A stretch of DNA of 64,000 bases from Catellatospora methionotrophica (GTDB lineage Bacteria; Actinomycetota; Actinomycetes; Mycobacteriales; Micromonosporaceae): positions 1 through 64,000 of the forward strand of contig NZ_JAAOTJ010000009.1 in the NCBI RefSeq assembly GCF_011297335.1. The letters run 5' to 3'. The notes under the pieces are model-generated. The model had not been told where the DNA came from and searched no databases. It saw only the letters and a list, made by a program, of their open reading frames with translations. The position numbers and the translations under genes are program-made. This document shows positions 1 to 7,790 of this stretch, in pieces. Every line of letters starts with the position of its first letter. Positions within the stretch are counted from its first letter, which is position 1.

Positions 1-73
1 CGGGCGGGGCGGCGGGGCGGGGCGGCGGCGCGGGGTGGGTGGCGGGGTGGGCGCGGGCCACGGTGGGGTGGGG

Positions 74-1294
74 TCAGGGGCGGGGGAGGCGGCCGGCGTC
101 GATGTGGTCGAGGATGGTGGCTGCTCCGCCGGTGGCTGCTGCGCCGTGGTCCAGGATGGAGGCGACGACCTGGGGGCTGCCGGTGTCGGGGCCGATGCGG
201 CGGGCGCGGAGTTCGGCTTCGACGGGTGGGAGGAGCCAGGGGGCCAGGGGGACGAAGTAGCCGCCGAGCACGATCACCTCGGGGTCGAGGAGGTTGGCGA
301 GGATGGAGACGCCCTGGCCGAGGGCTCGGCCTACGTCGTCCAGCGCGTGGAGGGCGGCGGGGTCGCCGGCGCGGGCTCGGCGTACGACCTCGTCGACCTC
401 GGGTTGCAGGTCCGTGATGTCGCCGTCGCCCGCGACCTCGGGCAGCACCCGCGCGATGATCGCGGTGATGCCCGCGATGGCCTCCAGGCAGCCGCGGCGG
501 CCGCAGGCGCACGGCGGGCCCTGCGGGTCGATGGTGATGTGTCCGATCTCGCCGGGGAAGCCGCGGTGGCCGCGCAGCGGCTGGCCGTCGCTGATGATGC
601 CCGCGCCGATGCCGACCTCGCCGGTCAGGTAGATCAGGTTCTGCGAGCCCGCGAACGCGCCGTAACGTGATTCGGCGAGCACCGCGAGGTTGGCGTCGTT
701 GTCGACGGCGACCGGGAAGCCGGGTTCGCCGAGCGCGCGGTTGACGATGTCGCGCAGGTTGACGTCGCGCCAGCCCAGGTTGGGGGCCATGATGACGACG
801 CCGTCGGGGGAGACCAGGCCGGGCACGCCGACGGTCAGCCCGAGCACCCGGCGGTCCTCCTTGAGCACCCGGTTGACCGCGCGCCGGCCGAGTGCCGCGA
901 TGGCGGTCGCGGCCTGCGCGGGGCTGGAGGTGAGCCCGGCGAACGAGCGCCTCCAGGACAGCACCTGCTGCCCGGCCAGGTCGATGGCGACCGCGGTGAG
1001 GTAGTCGGCGTTGACTTCGATGCCGATCGCGGCGTACGGGGAGCCGTCGAGCACGAGCATCGTCGCCGGGCGGCCGATCCGGTGCTCGGTGAGGCCGGTC
1101 TCGCGCAGCAGGCGGCGCTCGATCAGGTCGGCGACGAGGCTGGACACGGTGGCCTTGTTGAGCCCGGTGGTGGCGGCGATCTCCGCGCGGGAGCACGGCG
1201 CGTGGCCGCGTACGTAGCGCAGCACGACGGCCAGGTTCGTGGCCCTCACGTCGGCGAAGTCCGCCGGTTGAGGGCCGCGCTGCATGGTGATCAC
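74..1294 (-). CDS. ROK family transcriptional repressor (XylR/NagC type)
   Basis: The 406-residue protein has an N-terminal winged helix-turn-helix (about residues 15-75, with SRAEIAATTGLNKATVSSLV) followed by a ROK sugar-kinase-like domain. In the ROK part, DNDANLA and the zinc-binding CACGRRGCLE signature are visible. ROK repressors of this layout bind DNA until a sugar or sugar phosphate releases them. It is read divergently from a sugar ABC importer and close to xylulokinase and glycosidase genes, so it is the likely local regulator. A GTG start is chosen because GGAGGG lies 6 nt upstream; an internal ATG three codons later is possible. Family is certain; the effector sugar (xylose is a guess) is inference from neighbours. 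Confidence 0.9.
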   Translation of the reverse strand: MITMQRGPQPADFADVRATNLAVVLRYVRGHAPCSRAEIAATTGLNKATVSSLVADLIERRLLRETGLTEHRIGRPATMLVLDGSPYAAIGIEVNADYLTAVAIDLAGQQVLSWRRSFAGLTSSPAQAATAIAALGRRAVNRVLKEDRRVLGLTVGVPGLVSPDGVVIMAPNLGWRDVNLRDIVNRALGEPGFPVAVDNDANLAVLAESRYGAFAGSQNLIYLTGEVGIGAGIISDGQPLRGHRGFPGEIGHITIDPQGPPCACGRRGCLEAIAGITAIIARVLPEVAGDGDITDLQPEVDEVVRRARAGDPAALHALDDVGRALGQGVSILANLLDPEVIVLGGYFVPLAPWLLPPVEAELRARRIGPDTGSPQVVASILDHGAAATGGAATILDHIDAGRLPRP

Positions 1295-1412
1295 CGTCTG
1301 CCCTCCGGTGTGGCTGCACTGGTCGCACCATCATGCCGTATCGAGCCATGGCTCAGCACCGCCGTGGACCTCGGCATGGGAACGCTCCCTTGTGGTCGCC
1401 CTGACCTTCGGC

Positions 1413-1443
1413 TAGTTTGTTTAGTCGGAAGCCGAACTAACTG
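1413..1443. promoter_or_regulatory. Candidate ROK operator between the repressor and the ABC importer
   Basis: GTTTGTTT (1415-1422), 12 nt, then AACTAA (1435-1440), with a surrounding imperfect dyad centred near 1429. The same two half-sites with the same 12-nt spacing recur in inverted orientation at 10194-10219. The TTAGTTTGTT-like half resembles known XylR operators of the ROK family. Location between the divergent repressor and transporter genes fits an operator; binding is inferred. Confidence 0.5.
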
Positions 1444-1514
1444 TACCGTGCAATCGCTCCACAGACACCCCTTTCCCTGATCCTGAGCTTGACAAATGAC
1501 GAAGGGAGCACGCC

Positions 1515-3185
1515 GTGGACAACCCCCTCGCGGGCGCGGCGGCGAACCGCCGATCGTTCCTGAGCCTGCTCGGCCTGGGCGCGGTCGCCGTAGCGGGCAG
1601 CGGCACCCTCGCCGCCTGCGGTGAGAAGGCGGCGGACCCGGGCACGACGCAGCAGCTCGACAAGCTGCAGGCGGTCCTGCCCAAGTTCCAGCCGCTGGAG
1701 CTGGTGCAGCCGGACATCAAGGGCGTCTCGCCGGTCGCCAACGGCTTCACCAAGTATCCGTCCGCGCTGGTCGACGCGATCACTGAGAAGCCCGGCCGGG
1801 GCAGCACCATCACCACGATGACCCCGTTCTGGGGGCAGGTGCCCGCCGGTCCGGGCCAGAACGCGTACCTCGACGCGATCAACGCGGAACTGGGTGCGGT
1901 GGTCACGCCGGGCGTGCAGGACGGCAACACGTACGCCGACAAGCTGAACGCGATCCTGCCCGCCCGTGACATCCCGGACGTGCTGTGCATTCCGGGCTGG
2001 GAGATCAGCAAGATCCCCAACTTCTCCGAGGCGGCCAAGGCGCTGTTCGAGGACCTCACCGACCACCTGGCCGGGGACAAGGTCAAGCCGTACCAGATGC
2101 TGGCCAGCCTGCCGACCGTCGCCTGGGGCAACGCGGTGTGGAACGAGCGGCTGATGGCGGTCCCGTGGCCGACAGACGGCCCCTACCCGTGGGCGCTGTT
2201 CTACCGCAAGGACCTCGTCGACGCCGCGGGGGCGGGGATTCCGAAGACCGCCCAGGAGCTGTACGACTTCGGCAAGAAGATGACCGATCCCGGCAAGGGC
2301 GTGTGGGCGTTCAACGACGTCCAGGCGATGGTCGAGATGATCTTCCGGGTGCCGAACTCGAAGGACGGCTGGGGGTACAAGAACGGCAAGGTGCTGTTCA
2401 AGTACGAGACCGACGAGTTCAAGGCCGCGCTGGAGTTCATGGCCAAGCTGTACAAGGACGGCCTGATCCACCCCGAGGTCGTGGCCAGCAAGGGTGCCGA
2501 CGCCAAGCTGCTGTTCTCCGGCGGCAAGATCGCGATGATCCAGGACGGCGTGGGCGCGTGGCTCGGCATGCAGGCCGAGCAGCAGAAGGTCACCTCCGGC
2601 TTCAACATGCAGCCGGTGCCGTTCTTCGCCGCCGACGGCGGCGCGCCGCTGGTCTGGGGCTCGCCCGACCCGGTCTTCTACACCTTTGTCAAGAAGGGCC
2701 TCGGCAAGGAGAGGACCGAGGAGATCCTGCGCATCCTCAACTTCGTCGCCGCGCCGCTGGGGACGAAGGAGTTCGAGCTCGTCGAGTACGGCGTCGAGGG
2801 CAAGCACTTCACCAAGGGCGCCGACGGCTGGCCGGTCGGCACCGACCTGCAGGGCAAGGAGAAGGCGGACCAGTTCCGCTTCCTGGCCGGCACCGCCCCC
2901 ACGATCAAGTACGACGCACGGGTACCCAACTACGTGACCGATCTGATCAACTGGGAGAACGCCGCGGTCAAGAACCTCGAGGTCGACCCGTGGCTGGGCA
3001 TGAAACTCGAGATGCCGGCGGAGTACGTGAAGGTCAAGCAGCCCACCGAGGACAAGGTCAAGGACATCGCCCGGGGTCGCCGGCCGCTGTCCGACCTGGA
3101 CACCGTGCTCAAGCAGTGGCGTGACGGGGGCGGCGAGACGGGCCGCGCGCACATGGCGAAGGCGCTGAGCGACGCTGGCCGATGA
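1515..3185 (+). CDS. Tat-exported sugar ABC transporter substrate-binding lipoprotein
   Basis: The 556-residue protein starts with a twin-arginine signal (NRRSFLSLLG, residues 12-21), a hydrophobic stretch and a lipobox ending LAAC, so it should be exported folded and lipidated at the membrane. The remainder looks like the long LplA/YtcQ class of extracellular solute-binding proteins (family 1), which pair with LplB/LplC-type permeases. It would capture oligosaccharide outside the cell and deliver it to the two permeases immediately downstream. The GTG start has AAGGGAG about 8 nt upstream. The exact ligand cannot be read from sequence; the neighbouring alpha-xylosidase and beta-galactosidase suggest a xylose- or galactose-decorated oligosaccharide. 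Confidence 0.9.
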   Translation: MDNPLAGAAANRRSFLSLLGLGAVAVAGSGTLAACGEKAADPGTTQQLDKLQAVLPKFQPLELVQPDIKGVSPVANGFTKYPSALVDAITEKPGRGSTITTMTPFWGQVPAGPGQNAYLDAINAELGAVVTPGVQDGNTYADKLNAILPARDIPDVLCIPGWEISKIPNFSEAAKALFEDLTDHLAGDKVKPYQMLASLPTVAWGNAVWNERLMAVPWPTDGPYPWALFYRKDLVDAAGAGIPKTAQELYDFGKKMTDPGKGVWAFNDVQAMVEMIFRVPNSKDGWGYKNGKVLFKYETDEFKAALEFMAKLYKDGLIHPEVVASKGADAKLLFSGGKIAMIQDGVGAWLGMQAEQQKVTSGFNMQPVPFFAADGGAPLVWGSPDPVFYTFVKKGLGKERTEEILRILNFVAAPLGTKEFELVEYGVEGKHFTKGADGWPVGTDLQGKEKADQFRFLAGTAPTIKYDARVPNYVTDLINWENAAVKNLEVDPWLGMKLEMPAEYVKVKQPTEDKVKDIARGRRPLSDLDTVLKQWRDGGGETGRAHMAKALSDAGR

Positions 3186-3198
3186 ACAGGGAGTCGCG

Positions 3199-4266
3199 GT
3201 GAAAGGCACCACCGAAACTGGTGGGCAGCCGGCGGTCCGTCTTCACGACGGGCCGCCGGAGCAGCCCCCGAGTCCAGTGGCCGGGTCTTCGGCGGCCCGG
3301 CCACTTCCCGCGCCCGGCGGGCCGCCCGTCCGGCGGCGGGCCTCGTTCGGCGCGCGCTGGCGGCGGGACTGGCCGCTGCTGGTGATGGCGCTGCCCGCCG
3401 TACTGCTGCTGCTGGTCTTCCACTACCTGCCCACGCTGGGCAACGTGGTCGCCTTCAAGGACTACGACCAGTGGTCGGGCGACACCGCGATCGAGGCGAT
3501 CGTGAACAGCCGGTGGATCGGCTTCACCAACTTCGCGGAGCTGTTCGCCGACTCGCAGTTCTGGGACGCGCTGCGCAACACGCTGCTGATCACCACGTTC
3601 CAGCTGGTCTTCTTCTTCCCGCTGCCGATCGCGCTGGCCATCCTGCTCAACAGCGTGGTGTCCAGCCGCCTGCGCGGCTTCATCCAGACCGTGGTCTACC
3701 TGCCGCACTTCTTCAGCTGGGTGCTGGTCGTGACGTTCTTCCTGCAGATGCTCGGCGGCTCGGGCCTGCTGGCCCAGGTGCTGCGGGACAACGGCCTGCA
3801 GCCGTGGGACGTCATGACCAATCCGGACACATTCATCCTGCTGGTCAGCTCCGAGTCGCTGTGGAAGGACGTCGGCTGGGGGACCATCATCTTCCTCGCC
3901 GCGCTGACCGCGATCGACCAGAACCTGTACGAGGCGGCGGCCTCCGACGGGGCGAACCGGTGGCGGCGGCTGTGGCACATCACCCTGCCCGGCCTGCGAC
4001 CCGTCGTCGTACTGCTGCTCATCCTGCAGCTGGGCAACGCGCTGTCCGTCGGCTTCGAGCAGTTCATCCTGCAACGCGACGCCGTCGGCCGGCAGGCCGC
4101 CGAGGTGCTCGACACCTACGTGTACTACCTCGGCCTGCTCACCCAGGACTACGGGGTCGGCGCGGCGGCCGGGCTGTTCAAGGCCGTCATCGGCCTGATC
4201 CTGATCCTGGTCGCCAACCGGGTGGCCCGCCGCTTCGGCGAGGAGGGGGTGTTCGTCCGCTCATGA
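3199..4266 (+). CDS. Sugar ABC transporter permease (LplB/UgpA type)
   Basis: A 355-residue binding-protein-dependent permease with a Pro/Gly-rich cytoplasmic N-terminus (about 50 residues), then about six membrane segments. The EAA loop is visible as YEAAASDGANRWRRLWHITLPGL, which contacts the ATPase. It begins 13 bp after the binding-protein gene with AGGGAG upstream of its GTG start, and its stop overlaps the next permease start as ATGA. It forms half of the membrane channel of the importer. No ATPase gene follows, so the complex probably borrows a shared MsiK-like ATPase encoded elsewhere, as is known for many actinobacterial sugar importers. Confidence 0.92.
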   Translation: MKGTTETGGQPAVRLHDGPPEQPPSPVAGSSAARPLPAPGGPPVRRRASFGARWRRDWPLLVMALPAVLLLLVFHYLPTLGNVVAFKDYDQWSGDTAIEAIVNSRWIGFTNFAELFADSQFWDALRNTLLITTFQLVFFFPLPIALAILLNSVVSSRLRGFIQTVVYLPHFFSWVLVVTFFLQMLGGSGLLAQVLRDNGLQPWDVMTNPDTFILLVSSESLWKDVGWGTIIFLAALTAIDQNLYEAAASDGANRWRRLWHITLPGLRPVVVLLLILQLGNALSVGFEQFILQRDAVGRQAAEVLDTYVYYLGLLTQDYGVGAAAGLFKAVIGLILILVANRVARRFGEEGVFVRS

Positions 4267-5195
4267 CCGCTGTCACCCCTGCCATGCGGGACCGCCGTCG
4301 GCGTGCCCAGCGCCCGGCCTGGGAGGAGCCGCCCACGGTTCCCGGGCGGCTCGCCAAGGGCGTACTGCTGACCGCCGTGGTGCTCGCCGTGCTGATCCCG
4401 ATGTGGTCGGTGATCGTGACCAGCTTCTCGTCGAAGCAGGCGATCGCCGACGCGGGCGGCATGGTGTTCCTGCCCCGCGACTTCGACATCTCCGCGTACG
4501 TGCTGATCTTCACGCGGGGCGAGGTGTCGGCGGCGATCTGGAACAGCGTGTTCGTCACCGTCGTCGGCACCACGCTCAGCCTGGTCTGCACCGTGCTCGC
4601 CGCGTACGGGCTGTCCCGGCCGGGCAGCCTCTGGCACCGGCCGCTGCTGATGTTCTTCCTGATCACCTTCCTGATCGGGCCCGGCCTGGTGCCGACCTAC
4701 GTGGTGGTGACCAGCCTCGGGCTCAAGGACTCGCACTGGGCGCTGATCCTGCCCGCCGCCGTGAACGCGTTCAACCTGATGGTGGTACGGCAGTTCTTCA
4801 TGGGCATCCCGTCGGAGCTGCTGGACAGTGCCCGGATCGACGGGGCGGGGGAGTGGATGATCCTGGCCCGGATCGTGCTGCCGCTGTCCAAGGCCGTGGT
4901 CGCGGTGGTGGGGCTGTTCTACGCCGTCGGGTACTGGAACATCTACTTCAACGCGGTCCTCTACCTCAACGACGCCGAGGACCGGGTGGTGCAGCAGGTG
5001 CTACAGGCGTACATCATCGCCGGTCAGAGCCCTGCGGGTATCGGCTCACCGCCGGCGCTGGGCTTCAGCGCGCCACCCAGCCTCGCGGTCAAGATGGCCG
5101 TAGTCGTCGTCGTCCTCATCCCCGTCGTCGCCGTCTACCCGTTCATCCAGCGCCACTTCACCAAGGGCGTCATCACCGGCGCCCTCAAGGGCTGA
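4263..5195 (+). CDS. Sugar ABC transporter permease (LplC/YtcP/UgpE type)
   Basis: A 310-residue inner-membrane permease, partner of the preceding one. The ATG overlaps the upstream stop codon (ATGA), implying translational coupling. It has about six membrane helices and an EAA-type loop (LLDSARIDGAGEWMILARIVLPLSK, about residues 180-205). The C-terminus (FIQRHFTKGVITGALKG) is typical of the LplC/YtcP class, which supports assignment of the binding protein to the LplA class. The gene is last in the three-gene transport operon and is followed by a strong hairpin at 5225-5257. Confidence 0.92.
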   Translation: MTAVTPAMRDRRRRAQRPAWEEPPTVPGRLAKGVLLTAVVLAVLIPMWSVIVTSFSSKQAIADAGGMVFLPRDFDISAYVLIFTRGEVSAAIWNSVFVTVVGTTLSLVCTVLAAYGLSRPGSLWHRPLLMFFLITFLIGPGLVPTYVVVTSLGLKDSHWALILPAAVNAFNLMVVRQFFMGIPSELLDSARIDGAGEWMILARIVLPLSKAVVAVVGLFYAVGYWNIYFNAVLYLNDAEDRVVQQVLQAYIIAGQSPAGIGSPPALGFSAPPSLAVKMAVVVVVLIPVVAVYPFIQRHFTKGVITGALKG

Positions 5196-5224
5196 CCCCG
5201 CCGCGGCACCCGCCGCCCCGAACG

Positions 5225-5257
5225 GATCGCCGCGGCTCTCCCTTCGCCGCGGCGATC
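5225..5257. terminator. Hairpin after the ABC importer operon
   Basis: Perfect 11-bp inverted repeat GATCGCCGCGG / CCGCGGCGATC around an 11-nt loop, 30 bp after the last permease stop. There is no clear T tract, which is common for actinobacterial terminators. It also faces the end of the convergent hydrolase gene. Confidence 0.6.
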
Positions 5258-5292
5258 TCCAACCCCACCCGGCCCCGCCGCGCCGCCGCGAA

Positions 5293-5353
5293 GATCGCCG
5301 TTTCGGGCCAAAAAGTGGAGTCCGCCCACACTTTTCGACCCGAAATGGCGATC
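5293..5353. repeat. Long imperfect intergenic palindrome
   Basis: Arms at 5293-5316 and 5327-5353 share GATCGCC, TTTCGGG and AAAAGTG with their complements, with a few mismatches and bulges. It sits in the 184-bp space between the convergent permease and hydrolase genes. The outer GATCGC sequence recalls the elements at 39336-39396 and 60461-60508, but the interior differs, so common origin is only suspected. Confidence 0.45.
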
Positions 5354-5379
5354 ATGCCGCGCCCGCGCCGCCGGAGCGA

Positions 5380-6144
5380 TCAGGTGAGGAAGGTGACTAT
5401 GGCGGCGGCGAATTCGGGGTTGCGGACGACGGTGAGGTGGTCGCCCGCGAGGACTTTCCAGCGGGCGTCGGGCAGGGCGGCGGCCAGCACTTCGGGGCGG
5501 GTGGCCAGCCAGTCGTCGGTGCCGGCGAGGACGAGCGCGGGGATCGTGATGCGGTCCAGGGCGATGGGGGCGCGGTGGCCCGCCTGGGCCTGGGCCGCCA
5601 GCGCCTGGCGGTCCGCGCCGGACGCGTCGGCGAACAGCCGGAAACCCATGACCCGCTCGTCGGTGATGGTGCTCGGGTCGTCGGTGAGCAGGCCGTCGAC
5701 CAGTGCCCGGCCGGGCAGGGCGGCCCGGTCGACGCCGCCCTGCTCGACGGCTCCGGCCCCGATGCCGCCGGTGACCAGTCGTCGGACCCGCCGGTCCGCG
5801 GCGGCGGTGAGCAGCGCGACGACGCCGCCCATCGAGTAGCCGACCAGGTCCACCCGGTCCAGTCCGAGCTGGTCGAACAGGGTGCCCAGGTCGCGGGCCA
5901 TCTTGTCCTCGCCGTACCGCGCGGGGTCGTGGGGTTTCTCGGAGGAGCCGTGGCCCCGCGCGTCGATCGCGATGACGTGGCGGCCCGCCCCGACCAGGGC
6001 GTCGACGATGCCGGGCGCCTTCCAGTTGGCGGCGGCCGAGGTGCTGAACCCGTGGTGTAGGACCACGGGCGGCAGGTCGCCGCCAGGTTCGCCCCAGGTG
6101 TGGTACGCCAGCGTGATGCCGTCGTACGACGGGAAGGTCTGCAT
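5380..6144 (-). CDS. Alpha/beta-hydrolase
   Basis: A 254-residue single-domain alpha/beta-hydrolase. Visible features are the oxyanion HHGF segment (about residue 30), the nucleophile elbow GYSMGG (Ser near residue 102), an acid in AGTDDW and the catalytic His in GDHLT near the C-terminus. No signal peptide, so cytoplasmic. Substrate is not predictable; the family includes esterases, epoxide hydrolases and ring-cleavage hydrolases. Its place between the importer and xylulokinase suggests, but does not prove, a deacylating role on imported sugars. The 246-bp space upstream contains a palindromic repeat (6335-6389) and no further gene was seen. Confidence 0.85.
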   Translation of the reverse strand: MQTFPSYDGITLAYHTWGEPGGDLPPVVLHHGFSTSAAANWKAPGIVDALVGAGRHVIAIDARGHGSSEKPHDPARYGEDKMARDLGTLFDQLGLDRVDLVGYSMGGVVALLTAAADRRVRRLVTGGIGAGAVEQGGVDRAALPGRALVDGLLTDDPSTITDERVMGFRLFADASGADRQALAAQAQAGHRAPIALDRITIPALVLAGTDDWLATRPEVLAAALPDARWKVLAGDHLTVVRNPEFAAAIVTFLT

Positions 6145-6334
6145 GCGGCTCTCCGATCAGGTCAGGGCCCGGAGCCGCCGCACTCGGCGGGCGTGCCACC
6201 GGGGCACGCGATGCCAGGGCGCACGGTGCCGGCGGCTACTTGATCAGTCTGCGCAGCGGTGCGGCTCGGCGGCATCGGCGATTTCACCGGTCCCGCCGCA
6301 CCCGCGCCCCGACCTGCTCCGCAGGGACTGCGGG

Positions 6335-6389
6335 GCAAGGAAGGGCACCTTCCACAACGCTCTGGCGTTGGGAAGGTGCCCTTCCTTGC
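6335..6389. repeat. GGAAGGGCACCTTCC palindromic element, intergenic copy
   Basis: Perfect 19-bp arms GCAAGGAAGGGCACCTTCC (6335-6353) and its complement (6371-6389). The loop contains a second small stem CAACGC/GCGTTG. The element abuts the 3' end of xylulokinase (stop at 6391) and could serve as its terminator. The same core is found inside the GH42 gene at 11413-11458. The core family is one I associate with Micromonosporaceae genomes. Confidence 0.85.
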
Positions 6390-6390
6390 A

Positions 6391-7785
6391 CTACACGCGG
6401 GGGAGGGTGAGCTCGCGGGCCTCGGCGTAGCGGGCACGGACGGCGGGCACGGCGTCGGCTTCGAAGGTCTCCAGGCCGTCGAGGGTCCACGCGGGGGCGG
6501 TGCCGGTGGCGACCCAGGCGGCCTGGCGGGCCGCTCCGTCGGCCACGTACTCGCCTGGCGGGGGGACCACGACGGGGCAGCCGAACACCGACGGGGCGAT
6601 CCGGCGTACCGCCTCGGCGCGGGCGCCGCCGCCGACCAGGACCACGCGGGACACGGTCGCGCCCTGGCCGCGCAGGGCGTCGAGGCCGTCGGCCAGGGCG
6701 CAGAGCATGCCCTCGACGGCGGCCCGGGCCAGGTGCGCGGCGGTGGACGTGCCCAGGGTCAGGCCGTGCAGCGAGCCGGTGGCGTCGGGCTTGTTCGGGG
6801 TGCGCTCGCCTTCGAGGTAGGGGACCAGCACCAGGCCGTCGCTGCCCGCCGGGGCGGACAGGGCCAGCCGGGACAGTTCGGCGTGGTCGACGCCGAGCAT
6901 GGTCGCGGCGGCGTCCAGGACGCGGGCCGCGTTCAGGGTGCAGACCAGCGGCAGGTAGTGCCCGGTCGCGTCGGCGAACCCCGCCACGGTGCCGGTGTCG
7001 TCGGCGGCGGGGGTGGTGGCGACGCTGAACACGGTGCCCGAGGTGCCGATGGAGACGACCACGTCACCGGGCCGCGCGCCGACGCCCAGCGCCGCGGCGG
7101 CGTTGTCGCCCGCGCCGGGGCCGAGCAGCGCGCCGCCGGGGGTGCGGCCGGGGGAGCCGTCGGGGCCGAGCACGGTCGGCAGCACCAGGGCGTCCCGGCC
7201 GAAGGCGAGTTTGAGCAGGTCGCGACGGTACTCGCCGGTGGTCGGGGACCAGTAGCCGGTGCCGGAGGCGTCGCTACGGTCGGTGGCCAGCGCGGACAGG
7301 TCGCCGGTCCCGCCCAGCCGCCAGGTCAGCCAGTCGTGCGGCAGGCACACCGCCTCGGTGCGGGCGGCGTTGTCCGGCTCGTGCTGGGCCAGCCAGCGCA
7401 GCTTGGTCACGGTGAACGAGGCGACCGGCACGCTGCCGACGGCGTCGGCCCAGGCACGTGGCCCGCCGAGTTCGGCGACCAGGTCGGTGGCGGCCTGCGC
7501 GCTGCGGGTGTCGTTCCACAGCAGCGCGTCGCGCACGACGGCACCGGAGGCGTCGAGGCAGACCATGCCGTGCTGCTGCCCGCCGACCGAGATCGCCGCG
7601 ACGTCGTCCAGCCCGCCCGCCGCGGTGATCGCCGTCTGCAGGGCCTGCCACCAGGCCTCGGGCGGGCAGGACGTGCCGTCGGGGTGGCTCGCCCGGCCCT
7701 GGCGGACCAGCGCGCCGGTGTCGGCGTCGCGGACCACCACCTTGCACGATTGGGTGGAGGAGTCGATGCCGGCGACGAGTGTCAT
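6391..7785 (-). CDS. xylB: Xylulokinase
   Basis: A 464-residue FGGY-family kinase. The N-terminal ATPase fold starts [13 protein letters not shown]; the C-terminal half carries the nucleotide-binding [18 protein letters not shown]. Length and the VGGQQHGMV segment fit xylulokinase rather than glycerol kinase. It phosphorylates D-xylulose to xylulose 5-phosphate for the pentose phosphate pathway in the cytosol. It starts 5 bp after the GH31 gene, so the two form an operon: release of xylose from oligosaccharide, then kinase. The intervening xylose isomerase (xylA) is not in this window. ROK control is likely because of the upstream motif at 10194-10219. Confidence 0.93.
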   Translation of the reverse strand: MTLVAGIDSSTQSCKVVVRDADTGALVRQGRASHPDGTSCPPEAWWQALQTAITAAGGLDDVAAISVGGQQHGMVCLDASGAVVRDALLWNDTRSAQAATDLVAELGGPRAWADAVGSVPVASFTVTKLRWLAQHEPDNAARTEAVCLPHDWLTWRLGGTGDLSALATDRSDASGTGYWSPTTGEYRRDLLKLAFGRDALVLPTVLGPDGSPGRTPGGALLGPGAGDNAAAALGVGARPGDVVVSIGTSGTVFSVATTPAADDTGTVAGFADATGHYLPLVCTLNAARVLDAAATMLGVDHAELSRLALSAPAGSDGLVLVPYLEGERTPNKPDATGSLHGLTLGTSTAAHLARAAVEGMLCALADGLDALRGQGATVSRVVLVGGGARAEAVRRIAPSVFGCPVVVPPPGEYVADGAARQAAWVATGTAPAWTLDGLETFEADAVPAVRARYAEARELTLPRV

Positions 7786-7790
7786 GAAGT

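Noticed and set aside
1-73. G-rich runs at the left edge as a structured element
   Set aside because: Simple GC-rich low complexity at a window edge; no dyad or gene can be supported.
35-670. Long plus-strand reading frames opposite the ROK gene and opposite many others (for example 49515-53213 and 60355-63741)
   Set aside because: Antisense frames in GC-rich DNA; they have no domain, no ribosome site, and show Gly/Arg/Val-rich shadow composition opposite well-identified genes.
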